The position numbers were made by a program, and so were the translations under genes. A stretch of DNA of 64,000 bases, from positions 496,001-560,000 of the forward strand of contig NZ_CP011789.1 in NCBI RefSeq assembly GCF_001636055.1, in the 5' to 3' direction. The notes beneath the pieces were generated by a model. The model was not told the DNA's origin. It worked only from the letters and a program-made list of their open reading frames with translations, and did no database searches. This DNA is from Pseudomonas putida. GTDB taxonomy: Bacteria; Pseudomonadota; Gammaproteobacteria; Pseudomonadales; Pseudomonadaceae. Of the stretch, positions 9,282 to 18,925 are shown piece after piece (position 1 is the first letter of the stretch; each line of letters starts with the position of its first letter).

Positions 9282-10901
9282 ATGTCGGATTACATTCAAG
9301 AGCAGGGCGCGGCAGCCACCAGCGGCAGCCGGCGTGAGGAACGCAAGATCATTTTCGCGTCATCCCTCGGGACGGTGTTCGAGTGGTATGACTTCTTTCT
9401 CTATGGCGCGCTGGCGGCGGTGATCAGCAAGCAGTTCTTTGCCGGGGTCAACGACACCACCGCTTTCATCTTTGCCTTGATGGCCTTTGCCGCAGGCTTC
9501 CTCGTGCGGCCTTTCGGTGCCTTGGTATTCGGGCGCCTGGGCGACATGATCGGGCGCAAGTACACCTTCCTGGTGACCATCGTGCTGATGGGCCTGTCGA
9601 CCTTCGCGGTCGGCCTGTTGCCTACCTACGCCAGCATCGGCATCGCCGCACCGATCATCCTGGTGATCCTGCGCATGCTCCAGGGCCTGGCCCTGGGCGG
9701 CGAATACGGTGGTGCGGCCACTTACGTGGCCGAGCATGCCCCGCCTGGCAAGCGCGGGTTCCACACCGGCTTCATTCAGTCCACTGCCACCCTCGGCTTG
9801 CTGCTGTCACTGATTGTTGTGCTGGGCAGCCGTTACATCAGTGGCGACCAGTTCGAGACCTGGGGCTGGCGCCTGCCGTTCCTGCTGTCGATCGTGCTGC
9901 TGGGTATCTCCACCTGGATTCGCATGAGCATGCACGAGTCGCCAGCCTTCGTGAAAATGAAGGCCCAGGGCAAGATCAGCAAGTCGCCGATCCGCGAGTC
10001 GTTCACCTCCTGGCCCAACCTCAAGGTGGTGCTCACCGCCCTGTTCAGCATCAACGCCGGCCAGGCCGTGACCTTCTACACCGCCCAGTTCTACGTGCTG
10101 TTCTTCATGACCCAGATGCTCAAGATGGACCCGGCCCAGGCCAATACCCTGCTGATCATCAGCGTGGTGATCGGTGCGCCGTTCTTCGTGTTCTTTGGTT
10201 GGCTGTCGGATCGTGTGGGACGCAAACCTATCCTGATGATCGGCCTGCTGCTGGCGACCGTGTGCTACTTCCCGATGTTCAAGGCGCTCAGCCACTACGC
10301 CAATCCGCAGATCGACGCCGCCAGCCGGCAGTCGCCGATCGTGGTCAGTGCCGACCCGCAAGGCTGCACCTTCCAGTTCGATCCGGTGGGCAAGGCACGC
10401 TTCGACAGCCCCTGCGACAAGGTCAAGACGTTCCTGGTCAAGCAGGGCCTGCCCTACAGCTCGGTTGCTGCAACGGGCAGCGACGTTTCTGTGAGCATCG
10501 GCGACAAGACCATCAACGGCTTCGATGAAGTCGCGATGCGCACGGCTATCGAGCAGGCGGGCTATCCAGCCAAGGCCGACCCTGCCCATGTGAACCAGGT
10601 GATGGTGGTGGTGCTGATCGTGGCGATGATCCTGATCGCGACCATGACCTACGGACCACTGGCAGCGGTAATGGTCGAGCTGTTCCCCACACGCATCCGC
10701 TACACCTCGATGTCGCTGCCCTATCACATCGGTAACGGCTGGTTCGGTGGCTTCCTGCCGACGGTGTCGTTCGCGCTGGTGGTGTACACCGGAGATATCT
10801 TCTATGGGCTGTGGTACCCGGTATTGATCACCGGCATCAGCCTGGTGGTGGGGATCTTCTGCCTTAAAGAGACCAAGGATGTGGACATCGACAAGGTGTA
10901 G
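9282..10901 (+). CDS. MHS-family MFS metabolite:proton symporter with periplasmic insert
   Basis: A 539-residue, 12-helix major-facilitator protein of the metabolite:H+ symporter branch (ProP/ShiA/KgtP-like). Visible features are the FEWYDFFLYG motif in helix 1, GRLGDMIGRK between helices 2 and 3, LQGLALGGEYGG, and a second DRVGRKP loop. The start is ATG 9282 behind GAGGA; the open frame extends to 9210 without support. Unusually, about 100 hydrophilic residues (about 337-438) sit between predicted helices 9 and 10, on the periplasmic side, and contain two cysteines. The substrate is unknown, probably shared with the preceding GMC oxidoreductase. Confidence 0.87.
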   Translation: MSDYIQEQGAAATSGSRREERKIIFASSLGTVFEWYDFFLYGALAAVISKQFFAGVNDTTAFIFALMAFAAGFLVRPFGALVFGRLGDMIGRKYTFLVTIVLMGLSTFAVGLLPTYASIGIAAPIILVILRMLQGLALGGEYGGAATYVAEHAPPGKRGFHTGFIQSTATLGLLLSLIVVLGSRYISGDQFETWGWRLPFLLSIVLLGISTWIRMSMHESPAFVKMKAQGKISKSPIRESFTSWPNLKVVLTALFSINAGQAVTFYTAQFYVLFFMTQMLKMDPAQANTLLIISVVIGAPFFVFFGWLSDRVGRKPILMIGLLLATVCYFPMFKALSHYANPQIDAASRQSPIVVSADPQGCTFQFDPVGKARFDSPCDKVKTFLVKQGLPYSSVAATGSDVSVSIGDKTINGFDEVAMRTAIEQAGYPAKADPAHVNQVMVVVLIVAMILIATMTYGPLAAVMVELFPTRIRYTSMSLPYHIGNGWFGGFLPTVSFALVVYTGDIFYGLWYPVLITGISLVVGIFCLKETKDVDIDKV

Positions 10902-10940
10902 CAGCGGGTTGACCCGCGACGCAGACACCTCCGTTGCCCA

Positions 10941-10980
10941 GGCATAAAAAAACCGGCGTAAAAGCCGGTTTTTTTATGCC
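10941..10980. terminator. Bidirectional terminator between MHS transporter and plsC
   Basis: A perfect 17-bp inverted repeat (10941-10957 and 10964-10980), GC core CCGGC, flanked by A7 on one arm and T7 on the other. It can terminate transcription from both convergent sides. Confidence 0.92.
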
Positions 10981-11090
10981 TCGAAAAAACTTATGCACGA
11001 TTTTCGAAAAAACGTCATACAGAGAAATAAATAGCTAATTCAATAGCTTATCTACGATCCGAAAGCATTAATCCAAAAATTGCTAACACC

Positions 11091-11099
11091 TTATCCACA
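11091..11099 (+). other. Perfect DnaA box between terminator and plsC 3' end
   Basis: TTATCCACA in an AT-rich stretch (10981-11104) that holds no gene. It is one of the clustered DnaA boxes in this part of the window. Confidence 0.6.
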
Positions 11100-11104
11100 G
11101 ATCG

Positions 11105-11875
11105 TCAGGCGATTGGCTCGGTGACGTTTTCTTCTGCTGGTGGCAAAGATCCCATGGCCCGCTGCGTCGCTTCGTTCCACGCCTGAGCGCGATCGTTGAG
11201 TTCGGCGATGGCACGTGGCCCGGTGCCGTTGGCATACATCGGCTCGCCAATCACCACCTCGATGGTGCCCGAACGCTTGCCCCAGCCAGCCTTAGGCCAG
11301 AACTTGCCAGCGTTGTGCGCGATCGGCAGCACCGGCAGGCCGGCGTTCACCGCCAGGGCGGTACCGCCGCGGGAGAACTTGCCGACCTGACCATAGGGCA
11401 CGCGGGTACCCTCGGGGAAAATCAGCACCCAGACGCCCTGCTTGAGCAGTTCGTCGCCCTTGCTCGCCACGTGGCGCAGGGCTTCCTTGGGGTTGTTGCG
11501 GTCGATGGCAATCGGCCGCAGCATCGCCATTGCCCAGCCGAAGAACGGCACGTACAACAGCTCACGCTTGAGCACCTGGCTCAGTGGCGAGAAGTACGCC
11601 GAGAGGAAGAAAGTCTCCCAGGTGCTCTGGTGGTTGGACAGGATCACGCAGGGCTCTTTGGGCACGTTCTCGGCGCCGGTGATCTTGTAGTCAATGCCCA
11701 GGATGGTGCGGCTCAGGAACACCGCGCAGCGGCACCAGTACACGTTGATGAATTTGTAGCGCTTGGGAAATGGCAGGAAAGGCGCGACAAAGAAGCTCAG
11801 TGAGCACCACAGCAGCGAACTGGTGCCCAACAGCAGGTAAAAAAGAAAGATTCTGATCGCCTGCAGGATCGACAT
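11105..11875 (-). CDS. plsC: 1-acyl-sn-glycerol-3-phosphate acyltransferase (PlsC/HdtS family)
   Basis: A 256-residue membrane acyltransferase. It has an N-terminal hydrophobic segment, then the acyltransferase motifs LSNHQSTWE (HX4E, catalytic), FPEGTRVPYG and the IGEPM region. It transfers an acyl group to lysophosphatidic acid, making phosphatidic acid at the inner membrane. The start is taken at the ATG giving MSILQAIRIF; the longer frame adds 16 unlikely residues. It is last in the glyQ-glyS-gmhB-plsC run. The P. fluorescens relative HdtS was reported to affect acyl-homoserine lactone production; whether that applies here is unknown. Confidence 0.9.
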   Translation of the reverse strand: MSILQAIRIFLFYLLLGTSSLLWCSLSFFVAPFLPFPKRYKFINVYWCRCAVFLSRTILGIDYKITGAENVPKEPCVILSNHQSTWETFFLSAYFSPLSQVLKRELLYVPFFGWAMAMLRPIAIDRNNPKEALRHVASKGDELLKQGVWVLIFPEGTRVPYGQVGKFSRGGTALAVNAGLPVLPIAHNAGKFWPKAGWGKRSGTIEVVIGEPMYANGTGPRAIAELNDRAQAWNEATQRAMGSLPPAEENVTEPIA

Positions 11876-11936
11876 AGTGGCATGTACCGTTGCGGGGCGC
11901 GCCCGCCTGAGGAAGTGCGCCAAACAGGCGCACTCT

Positions 11937-12464
11937 TTAAATAAGTTCTCTGGCGATGGCTGCCAGATCGTCGAAAATCAAGGTTTTTTCAGGGATGCCC
12001 GTTTTAAGGGTCTTCTCCCCCTTACCGGTTTTCACCAGCACGGGTTGTGCTCCGACGGCCAGGGCGGCCTCCAGGTCACCTGTGCTGTCGCCGACGAACC
12101 ATACACCGCGCAGGTCGACTTGGTAATACTCGGCGATTGCCTGCAGCATACCGGGCTTGGGCTTGCGGCACTCGCAGCCTTCGTCCGGGCCATGCGGGCA
12201 ATAGACGATATGCCCGACCTCGCCACCCTGCTCGGCGACCAGCTCGCGCAGACGCGCGTGCATGGCTTCGAGCGTGGACAGGGGGTAGTAGCCGCGGGCA
12301 ATGCCGGACTGGTTGGTGGCCACGGCCACCGTCCAGCCCGCCTTGCTCAACTGCGCAATGGCCTCGATCGAGCCGGGAATGGGGATCCACTCTTCCAGCG
12401 ACTTGATGTAGGCGTCGGAGTCGTGATTGATCACTCCGTCTCGATCGAGAATCAGCAGTTTCAA
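11937..12464 (-). CDS. gmhB: D-glycero-beta-D-manno-heptose 1,7-bisphosphate 7-phosphatase
   Basis: A 175-residue HAD-family phosphatase. The N-terminal nucleophile motif is ILDRDGVIN. The zinc-binding loop with three cysteines and a histidine (CPHGPDEGCECRKPKPG) is diagnostic for GmhB. The VGDST motif near residue 130 gives the acidic magnesium ligand. It removes the 7-phosphate during ADP-heptose synthesis for the lipopolysaccharide inner core. It begins 3 bases after glyS ends and lies upstream of plsC, so it is probably co-transcribed with the glycyl-tRNA synthetase genes, as in other pseudomonads. Confidence 0.93.
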   Translation of the reverse strand: MKLLILDRDGVINHDSDAYIKSLEEWIPIPGSIEAIAQLSKAGWTVAVATNQSGIARGYYPLSTLEAMHARLRELVAEQGGEVGHIVYCPHGPDEGCECRKPKPGMLQAIAEYYQVDLRGVWFVGDSTGDLEAALAVGAQPVLVKTGKGEKTLKTGIPEKTLIFDDLAAIARELI

Positions 12465-12467
12465 GGC

Positions 12468-14522
12468 TTACCCCAGCAGCGAGATGTCGGCCACGCCCAG
12501 GAACAGACCGCGCAGGCGGCTGAGCAGGGCATAACGGTTGGCGCGTACCTTGGCGTCTTCGGCGTTCACCATGACTGCCTCGAAGAAGGCGTCGACCGGA
12601 TCGCGCAGGGCTGCCAGGCGTGCCAGCGATTCGCTGTATTGGCGTGCGGCAGCCATTGGCTGCACGGCCTGGTCGGCCTGCTGGATCGCCGAGTACAGGG
12701 AGAACTCGTTGGCATTGTCGAAGTACTTCGGCTCGACCTGGTCGGCGATGGCGCCTTCGGCCTTGCTCAGCAGGTTCGAAACACGCTTGTTCACCGCCGC
12801 CAGGGCCTCGGCTTCCGGCAGCTTGCGGAAGGCCTGCACGGCCTGCACGCGCTGATCGAAGTCCAGGGCCGAAGCCGGCTTCAGGGCACGTACCGACAGG
12901 TAGGTGGCCACATCGACGCCTTCGTCTTCATAGCGTGCACGCAGGCGATCGAAGATGAACTCCAGCACCTGGTCAGCCAGGCCTGCAGCCTTGACCTTGG
13001 CGCCGTACTGCTTGACCGCGAACTCGACCGCAGAGGTCAGGTCCAGGTCCAGCTGCTTCTCGATCAGGATGCGCAGCACGCCGAGGGCGGCGCGGCGCAG
13101 TGCGTACGGGTCCTTGCTACCGGTCGGCAGCATGCCGATGCCGAAGATGCCGACCAGGGTGTCGAGCTTGTCGGCGATGGCCACGGCGGCGCCGGTGAGG
13201 GTTTCCGGCAACTCAGCGCCAGCACCGCGCGGCATGTACTGCTCGTTCAGTGCCAGGGCGACGTCTTGTGGCTCGCCATCGTTGACGGCGTAGTAGTAGC
13301 CAGCGATGCCCTGCATTTCAGGGAATTCGCCGACCATTTCGGTGGCCAGGTCGCATTTGGACAGCAGGCCGGCGCGGCCGGCGTTGGCTGCACTGCCGCC
13401 GATGAACGGGGCAATGTAGGCGGCCAGCCTGGAGACACGCTCGGCCTTGTCGAACACCGTACCCAGCTGGGCCTGGAACACCACGTTCTTCAGGCGTTCG
13501 TTGAAGGTTTCCAGAGGCTGCTTCTTGTCTTGCTTGAAGAAGAACTCGGCGTCGGTCAGGCGCGGACGCACGACCTTCTCGTTACCCTCGACGATCTGCT
13601 TCGGATCGAGGCTCTCGACGTTGGCCACGGTGATGAAGCGCGGCAGCAACTTGCCTTCGCTGTCGAGCAGGCAGAAGTACTTCTGGTTGTCCTGCATGGT
13701 GGTGATCAGGGCTTCCTGCGGCACTTCCAGGAAGCGCTCCTCGAACGAGCACACCAGCGGCACCGGCCATTCGACCAGCGCGGTCACTTCATCCAGCAGC
13801 GCCGGCGGCACGATGGCGCTGCCTTCCTGCTGCAGGGCCAGCTCTGCGGTGCGCTTGGCGATCAGCTCGCGGCGCTCGGCGAAGTCGGCCAGTACATGGG
13901 CCTTGCGCAGGTCTTCGACATAGTTGGCCGGGGTGGTGATCAGCACGTTTTCCGGGTGGTGGAAGCGGTGGCCGCGCGATTCGCGGCCGGCTTTCTGCGA
14001 GAGGATGGTGCAGTCGACGACCTGGTCGCCCAGCAACATCACCAGCCACTGGGTGGGGCGCACGAACTCTTCACGGCTCGCGGCCCAGCGCATGCGCTTG
14101 GGGATCGGCAGGTCGTTGAGCGAGTCCTCGACGATGGTTGGCAGCAGGCTGATGGTGGCCTTGCCCGGAATGTGCTGTGAGAAGCGCAGCTTGGCGCCGC
14201 TCTGGTCGATGTCCGACAGCTCCACGCCACACTTCTTGGCGAAGCCCAGTGCAGCCTGGGTCGGGTTGCCATCGGCGTCGAAGGCAGCCTGGCGGGGCGG
14301 GCCGTCGATGTTGATGCTGCGATCAGGCTGTTGCACGTCCAGTTGGCGGATCAGCACGGCCAGGCGACGCGGCGCGGCATAGACCGACTTGCCGGTGTAG
14401 TTCAGGCCAGCGGCCTGCAGGCCTTTCTCGATGCCGGCCAGGAATGCATCGCCCAGCGAGGCCAGGGCTTTGGGGGGCAGCTCTTCGGTGCCCAGTTCAA
14501 CCAGGAAATCTTGCGCACTCAT
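12468..14522 (-). CDS. glyS: Glycine--tRNA ligase, beta subunit
   Basis: A 684-residue protein, the normal length for the beta chain of the alpha2beta2 glycyl-tRNA synthetase. It begins [20 protein letters not shown] and contains the family blocks [26 protein letters not shown] and the HD-like region, with a C-terminal anticodon-binding DALR-type domain. It recognises tRNA-Gly while the alpha chain activates glycine. Its ATG overlaps the glyQ stop by 4 bases (ATGA), giving coupled translation of the two subunits. Confidence 0.97.
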   Translation of the reverse strand: MSAQDFLVELGTEELPPKALASLGDAFLAGIEKGLQAAGLNYTGKSVYAAPRRLAVLIRQLDVQQPDRSINIDGPPRQAAFDADGNPTQAALGFAKKCGVELSDIDQSGAKLRFSQHIPGKATISLLPTIVEDSLNDLPIPKRMRWAASREEFVRPTQWLVMLLGDQVVDCTILSQKAGRESRGHRFHHPENVLITTPANYVEDLRKAHVLADFAERRELIAKRTAELALQQEGSAIVPPALLDEVTALVEWPVPLVCSFEERFLEVPQEALITTMQDNQKYFCLLDSEGKLLPRFITVANVESLDPKQIVEGNEKVVRPRLTDAEFFFKQDKKQPLETFNERLKNVVFQAQLGTVFDKAERVSRLAAYIAPFIGGSAANAGRAGLLSKCDLATEMVGEFPEMQGIAGYYYAVNDGEPQDVALALNEQYMPRGAGAELPETLTGAAVAIADKLDTLVGIFGIGMLPTGSKDPYALRRAALGVLRILIEKQLDLDLTSAVEFAVKQYGAKVKAAGLADQVLEFIFDRLRARYEDEGVDVATYLSVRALKPASALDFDQRVQAVQAFRKLPEAEALAAVNKRVSNLLSKAEGAIADQVEPKYFDNANEFSLYSAIQQADQAVQPMAAARQYSESLARLAALRDPVDAFFEAVMVNAEDAKVRANRYALLSRLRGLFLGVADISLLG

Positions 14523-15466
14523 TGTGCAGCCTCCAGCTTGGCCAGTACTTCATCACGCAGTTCGGGGGTGGCCATCGGGAAGCCCAGGCGTGCGCGGGCT
14601 TGCAGATAGCTTTGCGCCACGTCGCGGGCCAGGGTGCGCACGCGCAGGATGTAGCGCTGGCGCTCGGTCACCGAGATGGCGCGGCGGGCGTCGAGCAGGT
14701 TGAAGGTGTGCGAAGCCTTCAGGACCATTTCGTAGGTCGGCAGCGGCAGGTCCAGCTTGATCAGGCGGTTGGCTTCGCTTTCGTAGAAGTCGAACAGCTC
14801 GAACAGTTTCTCGACGTTGGCGTGCTCGAAGTTGTAGGTCGACTGCTCCACTTCGTTCTGGTGGAACACATCGCCATAGGTGACCTTGCCGAACGGGCCG
14901 TCGGCCCAGACCAGGTCATACACCGAATCGACACCCTGGATATACATGGCCAGACGCTCCAGGCCATAGGTGATCTCGCCGGTGACCGGGTAGCACTCGA
15001 TACCGCCAACCTGCTGGAAGTAGGTGAACTGGGTCACTTCCATCCCGTTCAGCCAGATTTCCCAACCCAGGCCCCAGGCACCCAGGGTCGGCGATTCCCA
15101 GTTGTCTTCGACGAAGCGGATGTCGTGGACCAGCGGGTCCAGGCCGATTGCTTTCAGCGAGCCCAGGTACAGCTCCTGGAAGTTGGCCGGGTTCGGCTTG
15201 AGCACCACCTGGAACTGGTAGTAGTGCTGCAGGCGGTTGGGGTTTTCGCCATACCGTCCGTCGGCAGGGCGACGGCTAGGCTGCACGTAGGCAGCGTTCC
15301 AGGTCTCCGGGCCGACGGCGCGCAGGAAGGTGGCGGTGTGGAAAGTGCCGGCGCCTACTTCCATATCGTAGGGCTGAAGTACCACACAACCTTGCTCGGC
15401 CCAGTAGTTCTGCAGGGCGAGGATCAGGTCTTGGAAGGTACGCACGGCTGGCGTAGGCTGGCTCAC
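14519..15466 (-). CDS. glyQ: Glycine--tRNA ligase, alpha subunit
   Basis: 315 residues from a GTG start at 15464-15466. AGGTGA stands 6 bases upstream of that codon, and the product [13 protein letters not shown] matches known GlyQ N-termini. An upstream ATG three codons away overlaps the ribosome-binding site and is less likely. The catalytic class II core is clear: [21 protein letters not shown], then [20 protein letters not shown]. It activates glycine and works only with the beta subunit. First gene of a minus-strand operon with glyS, gmhB and plsC. It diverges from tag, with 84 bases between the starts. Confidence 0.96.
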   Translation of the reverse strand: MSQPTPAVRTFQDLILALQNYWAEQGCVVLQPYDMEVGAGTFHTATFLRAVGPETWNAAYVQPSRRPADGRYGENPNRLQHYYQFQVVLKPNPANFQELYLGSLKAIGLDPLVHDIRFVEDNWESPTLGAWGLGWEIWLNGMEVTQFTYFQQVGGIECYPVTGEITYGLERLAMYIQGVDSVYDLVWADGPFGKVTYGDVFHQNEVEQSTYNFEHANVEKLFELFDFYESEANRLIKLDLPLPTYEMVLKASHTFNLLDARRAISVTERQRYILRVRTLARDVAQSYLQARARLGFPMATPELRDEVLAKLEAAQ

Positions 15467-15550
15467 GAAATTCACCTGTATCTGGGGATGCGGATGTAAA
15501 GAGCGGGAGTATAACCCGATTCGCCTCGCCCTCTACGTAATTGGAGCCTT

Positions 15551-16102
15551 ATGCCACGCTGCTTTTGGTGTACCGACGATCCCTTGTATCAGGCCTACCA
15601 TGACCAGGAATGGGGAACCCCACAGCGCGACCCGGCGTTGCTCTTCGAGATGCTTTTGCTCGAAGGGTTCCAGGCGGGCCTTTCGTGGATCACCGTGCTG
15701 AAGAAACGCGAGCGCTATCGCCAGGTGCTGCAAGGCTTCGACCCGGTGCAACTGGCCGAGATGAGCGACGAGCGCATAGAAGAGCTGATGCTCGATCCCG
15801 GCATCATCCGCAACCGCCTCAAGCTCAATGCCGTGCGCCGCAACGCGCGCGCCTGGCTGGCGCTGGAAAACCCCGGCGAGTGGCTGTGGTCGTTCGTCGG
15901 CGGCGAGCCGAAGATCAACCATTACCAGGGGCGCGCCGATATCCCGGCGATCACCGACGAAGCCAAGGCGATGAGCAAGGCCCTGCAGAAAAAGGGCTTC
16001 ACCTTTGTCGGTCCGACCATTTGCTACGCCTTCATGCAGGCGACCGGCATGGTCATGGACCACACCACCGATTGCGATCGCTACGCCGCGCTGGTGCGTT
16101 GA
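15551..16102 (+). CDS. tag: DNA-3-methyladenine glycosylase I
   Basis: A 183-residue base-excision repair enzyme. The zinc-knuckle ligands of the Tag family are present: Cys4 and His17 near the N-terminus (MPRCFWC, YH) and the HTTDC pair near the C-terminus. The helix-hairpin-helix core contains EGFQAGLSWITVLKKRE and the AYAFMQATG-like YAFMQATGMVMDH segment. It removes 3-methyladenine from DNA. Its 3' end is followed 41 bases later by the lipid A acyltransferase gene, so the two may be co-transcribed. Confidence 0.95.
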   Translation: MPRCFWCTDDPLYQAYHDQEWGTPQRDPALLFEMLLLEGFQAGLSWITVLKKRERYRQVLQGFDPVQLAEMSDERIEELMLDPGIIRNRLKLNAVRRNARAWLALENPGEWLWSFVGGEPKINHYQGRADIPAITDEAKAMSKALQKKGFTFVGPTICYAFMQATGMVMDHTTDCDRYAALVR

Positions 16103-16143
16103 GGCGTTACAATGCGCGCCTTGCAGAAATAAGGAATTGGCCT

Positions 16144-17031
16144 GTGGAAAAGTTCAAGGGCGCCCTGATGGTCGGGGTGCTGCGCCTGTTCGCCAAACTG
16201 CCCTGGGGCGCGGTGCAGCGCGTCGGTGCCGGTATCGGCTGGCTGATGTGGAAAATCCCCAACGGGTCGCGCAACGTGGTGCGGATCAACCTCGCCAAGT
16301 GCTTCCCCGAGATGAACCCTGCCGAGCGTGAGCAGTTGGTGGGGCGTGCGTTGAAGGATATCGGCAAGTCTTTCGTCGAAAGCGCCTGGGCCTGGATCCG
16401 CCCGCCTCAGCAGTCGCTGGAGCTGGTCAAGGAAGTGCACGGCCTGGAAGTGCTCGAGCAAGCCCTGGCCACTGGCAAAGGGGTGGTCGGCATCACCAGC
16501 CACCTGGGCAACTGGGAGGTGCTCAACCACTTCTATTGCAACCAGTGCAAGCCGATCATCTTCTACCGTCCGCCCAAGCTGAAGGCCGTGGATGACCTGC
16601 TGCGCGAGCAGCGCGTGCAGATGGGCAACCGCGTGGCGCCTTCGACCAAGGAAGGCATTCTCAGCGTGATCAAGGAAGTGCGTCGCGGCGGGCAGGTGGG
16701 CATTCCTGCCGACCCTGAGCCGGCCGAGTCGGCGGGAGTGTTCGTGCCCTTCCTCGGCACCCAGGCGCTGACCAGCAAGTTCGTGCCCAACATGCTCGCT
16801 GGCGGCAAGGCGGTGGGTGTGTTCCTGCATGCCCTGCGTCTGCCGGATGGCTCCGGCTTCAAGGTGTTCCTTGAGGCGGCGCCCGAAGAGATGTACAGCG
16901 CGGATGTGGCTGTGGCTGCGGCGGCCATGAGCCGTGTGGTCGAGCGCTATGTGCGCGAGTACCCGAGCCAGTACATGTGGAGCATGAAGCGCTTCAAGAA
17001 GCGCCCGGCCGGCGAGCCGCGCTGGTACTGA
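16144..17031 (+). CDS. lpxL: Lipid A biosynthesis lauroyl acyltransferase (LpxL/HtrB family)
   Basis: A 295-residue inner-membrane acyltransferase of the LpxL/LpxM (HtrB) family, with the catalytic HX4E motif in SHLGNWE and the downstream RRGGQVGIPADPEPAESAG segment. It adds a secondary acyl chain to Kdo-lipid A or its precursor. The start is GTG 16144 (VEKFKGALMVG), with AAGGAAT upstream. The open frame continues far upstream only as an out-of-frame shadow of tag. Which secondary chain it adds cannot be read from sequence. A REP-type hairpin follows. Confidence 0.92.
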   Translation: MEKFKGALMVGVLRLFAKLPWGAVQRVGAGIGWLMWKIPNGSRNVVRINLAKCFPEMNPAEREQLVGRALKDIGKSFVESAWAWIRPPQQSLELVKEVHGLEVLEQALATGKGVVGITSHLGNWEVLNHFYCNQCKPIIFYRPPKLKAVDDLLREQRVQMGNRVAPSTKEGILSVIKEVRRGGQVGIPADPEPAESAGVFVPFLGTQALTSKFVPNMLAGGKAVGVFLHALRLPDGSGFKVFLEAAPEEMYSADVAVAAAAMSRVVERYVREYPSQYMWSMKRFKKRPAGEPRWY

Positions 17032-17032
17032 G

Positions 17033-17041
17033 TTATCCACA
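17033..17041 (+). other. Perfect DnaA box after lpxL
   Basis: TTATCCACA starting 2 bases after the acyltransferase stop codon, outside any gene. Confidence 0.6.
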
Positions 17042-17044
17042 CTC

Positions 17045-17190
17045 TGTAGGAGCGGGCTTGTCCCGCGATCGGGCGCGAAGCGGCCGCAACCTCGGCAACC
17101 GAGATTTTCCTGATAGATCTCGGCGTCTGGTTTTACGGCCGCTTCGCGCCCGATCGCGGGACAAGTCGCAGCGGCGAACCGCCGCTCCTA
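17045..17190. repeat. REP pair forming a 30-bp perfect inverted repeat
   Basis: Two inverted REP copies. The arms 17057-17086 and 17136-17165 are exact reverse complements over 30 bases, separated by 49 bases. The palindrome extends beyond the usual REP core into a shared CGATCGGGCGCGAAGCGGCC block. It lies between convergent genes and may act as a transcription barrier from both sides. Confidence 0.88.
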
Positions 17191-17208
17191 CAAGGACCGC
17201 GGCGTCTG

Positions 17209-17517
17209 TCAGGCCTTGTTGAGTTTCTTCAGGAACACGGTCATCTCTTTCTCGGCCTGCTTGTCGCCATGCGTCTGCGCCGCGACGATCCCCTCTTCCC
17301 AGGCCTTACGCGCCGCAGCGATGTCGCCTTCAAGCTGATACGCCTTGCCCAGCAGCTTCCACGCTGCCGAGTATTTCGGATCCTGCTGCACACAACTGGC
17401 CAGGTGCACCGCGGCTTCGGCGCCCTTGCCTTCATCCAGCCAGGCCTTGCCCAGGCCGAACCTCAGCAGCGGGTTATCCACACCCTTGGCCAGCATCTTT
17501 TCCAGCGAATCGCGCAT
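17209..17517 (-). CDS. Small tetratricopeptide-repeat protein
   Basis: A 102-residue protein made almost entirely of TPR helices. Repeats can be seen at about 17-50 (FGLGKAWLDEGKGAEAAVHL) and 51-85 (SAAWKLLGKAYQLEGDIAAARKAW), ending in a lysine-rich helix. There is no signal peptide. TPR proteins mediate protein contacts; the partner is not known. It starts 11 bases after the trkA stop and is probably co-transcribed with trkA and the rsmB genes upstream. Confidence 0.82.
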   Translation of the reverse strand: MRDSLEKMLAKGVDNPLLRFGLGKAWLDEGKGAEAAVHLASCVQQDPKYSAAWKLLGKAYQLEGDIAAARKAWEEGIVAAQTHGDKQAEKEMTVFLKKLNKA

Positions 17518-17528
17518 GCCGTCTTCTC

Positions 17529-18902
17529 CTAGAAGAAACTCAAGCCGACGTGGAACAGCTTCTCCACATCGCGAATGTGCTTTTTATCCACAACGAACAG
17601 GATCACATGGTCACCCGCCTCGATCACCGTGTCGTCGTGGGCAATCAGCACCCCCTCGTCGCGGATGATCGCGCCGATGGTGGTGCCAGGTGGCAAGGCG
17701 ATGTCTTCGATGGCCTTGCCGATCACCTTGCTCGATTTCGAATCGCCATGGGCGACTGCCTCGATGGCTTCCGCTGCACCGCGCCGCAGCGAGTGCACGC
17801 TGACGATATCGCCACGGCGCACATGGGCCAGCAGCGTGCCGATGGTCGCCAGCTGCGGGCTGATGGCGATGTCGATATCGCCGCCCTGCACCAGGTCGAC
17901 GTAGGCCGGGTTGTTGATCAGCGTCATCACCTTGCGTGCGCCCAGGCGCTTGGCCAGCAGCGACGACATGATGTTGGCCTCGTCGTCGTTGGTCAGGGCC
18001 AGGAAGATATCGGCTTCGGCGATGTTTTCTTCGAGCATCAGGTCTTTGTCCGATGCGCTGCCCTGCAGCACCACGGTGCTTTCGAGGTTGTCCGAAAGAT
18101 GCCGGCAGCGTGCCGGGCTCATCTCGATGATCTTCACCTGGTAGCGGCTTTCGATGGCTTCGGCCAGACGCTCGCCGATCTGCCCGCCGCCGGCGATGAC
18201 CACCCGCTTGTTGGTCTCGTCGATACGCCGCAGCTCGCCCATCACCGCACGGATATCCTTCTTCGCGGCGATGAAGAACACTTCGTCGTCAGCCTCGATC
18301 ACTGTGTCGCCATGGGGCTTGATCGGCCGGTCGCGGCGGAAGATCGCGGCCACGCGGGTATCGACATTGGGCATGTGCGCGCGGATCTGGCGCAGTTGCT
18401 GACCCACCAGCGGGCCGCCGTAGTAGGCCTTGACCGCCACCAATTGGGCTTTGCCCTCGGCGAAGTCGATCACCTGCAGGGCGCCGGGGTGTTCGATCAG
18501 GCGCTTGATGTAGTTGGTCACCACCTGCTCGGGGCTGATCAGCACGTCCACCGGAATGTGGTCGTTGTCGAACAGCTCCTCGCGGCTGAGGTAGGACGAC
18601 TCGCGCACCCGGGCGATCTTGGTCGGGGTGTGGAACAGCGAATAGGCCACCTGGCAGGCGACCATGTTGGTCTCGTCGCTGTTGGTCACTGCCACCAGCA
18701 TGTCGGCATCATCGGCGCCGGCCTGGCGCAGTACCGTGGGCAGCGAGGCGCGGCCCTGCACGGTGCGGATGTCGAGGCGGTCGCCCAGGTCACGCAAGCG
18801 CTCGCCATCGGTGTCGACCACCGTGATGTCGTTGGCTTCGCTCGCCAGGTGTTCGGCCAGCGTACCGCCTACCTGGCCTGCGCCGAGGATGATGATCTTC
18901 AT
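17529..18902 (-). CDS. trkA: Trk potassium-uptake regulatory protein TrkA
   Basis: A 457-residue cytoplasmic peripheral protein with two RCK units, each a Rossmann NAD-binding domain followed by an RCK_C domain. The two dinucleotide motifs are [13 protein letters not shown] (start) and [13 protein letters not shown] (about residue 240). TrkA binds NAD(H) and gates the TrkH/TrkG potassium channel subunits, which are not in this window. The gene lies 23 bases downstream of rsmB, the normal order in Pseudomonas. Confidence 0.96.
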   Translation of the reverse strand: MKIIILGAGQVGGTLAEHLASEANDITVVDTDGERLRDLGDRLDIRTVQGRASLPTVLRQAGADDADMLVAVTNSDETNMVACQVAYSLFHTPTKIARVRESSYLSREELFDNDHIPVDVLISPEQVVTNYIKRLIEHPGALQVIDFAEGKAQLVAVKAYYGGPLVGQQLRQIRAHMPNVDTRVAAIFRRDRPIKPHGDTVIEADDEVFFIAAKKDIRAVMGELRRIDETNKRVVIAGGGQIGERLAEAIESRYQVKIIEMSPARCRHLSDNLESTVVLQGSASDKDLMLEENIAEADIFLALTNDDEANIMSSLLAKRLGARKVMTLINNPAYVDLVQGGDIDIAISPQLATIGTLLAHVRRGDIVSVHSLRRGAAEAIEAVAHGDSKSSKVIGKAIEDIALPPGTTIGAIIRDEGVLIAHDDTVIEAGDHVILFVVDKKHIRDVEKLFHVGLSFF

Positions 18903-18925
18903 CCGCTACTCCCTACCTTTCGTTC

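Noticed and set aside
11877..14180. A 767-residue plus-strand open frame
   Set aside because: It lies antisense to gmhB and glyS, both clear genes with full family motifs. No domain is recognisable in it.
15610..16143. N-terminal extension of the lipid A acyltransferase
   Set aside because: This is tag read in another frame. A GTG start with a ribosome-binding site at 16144 gives the normal protein.
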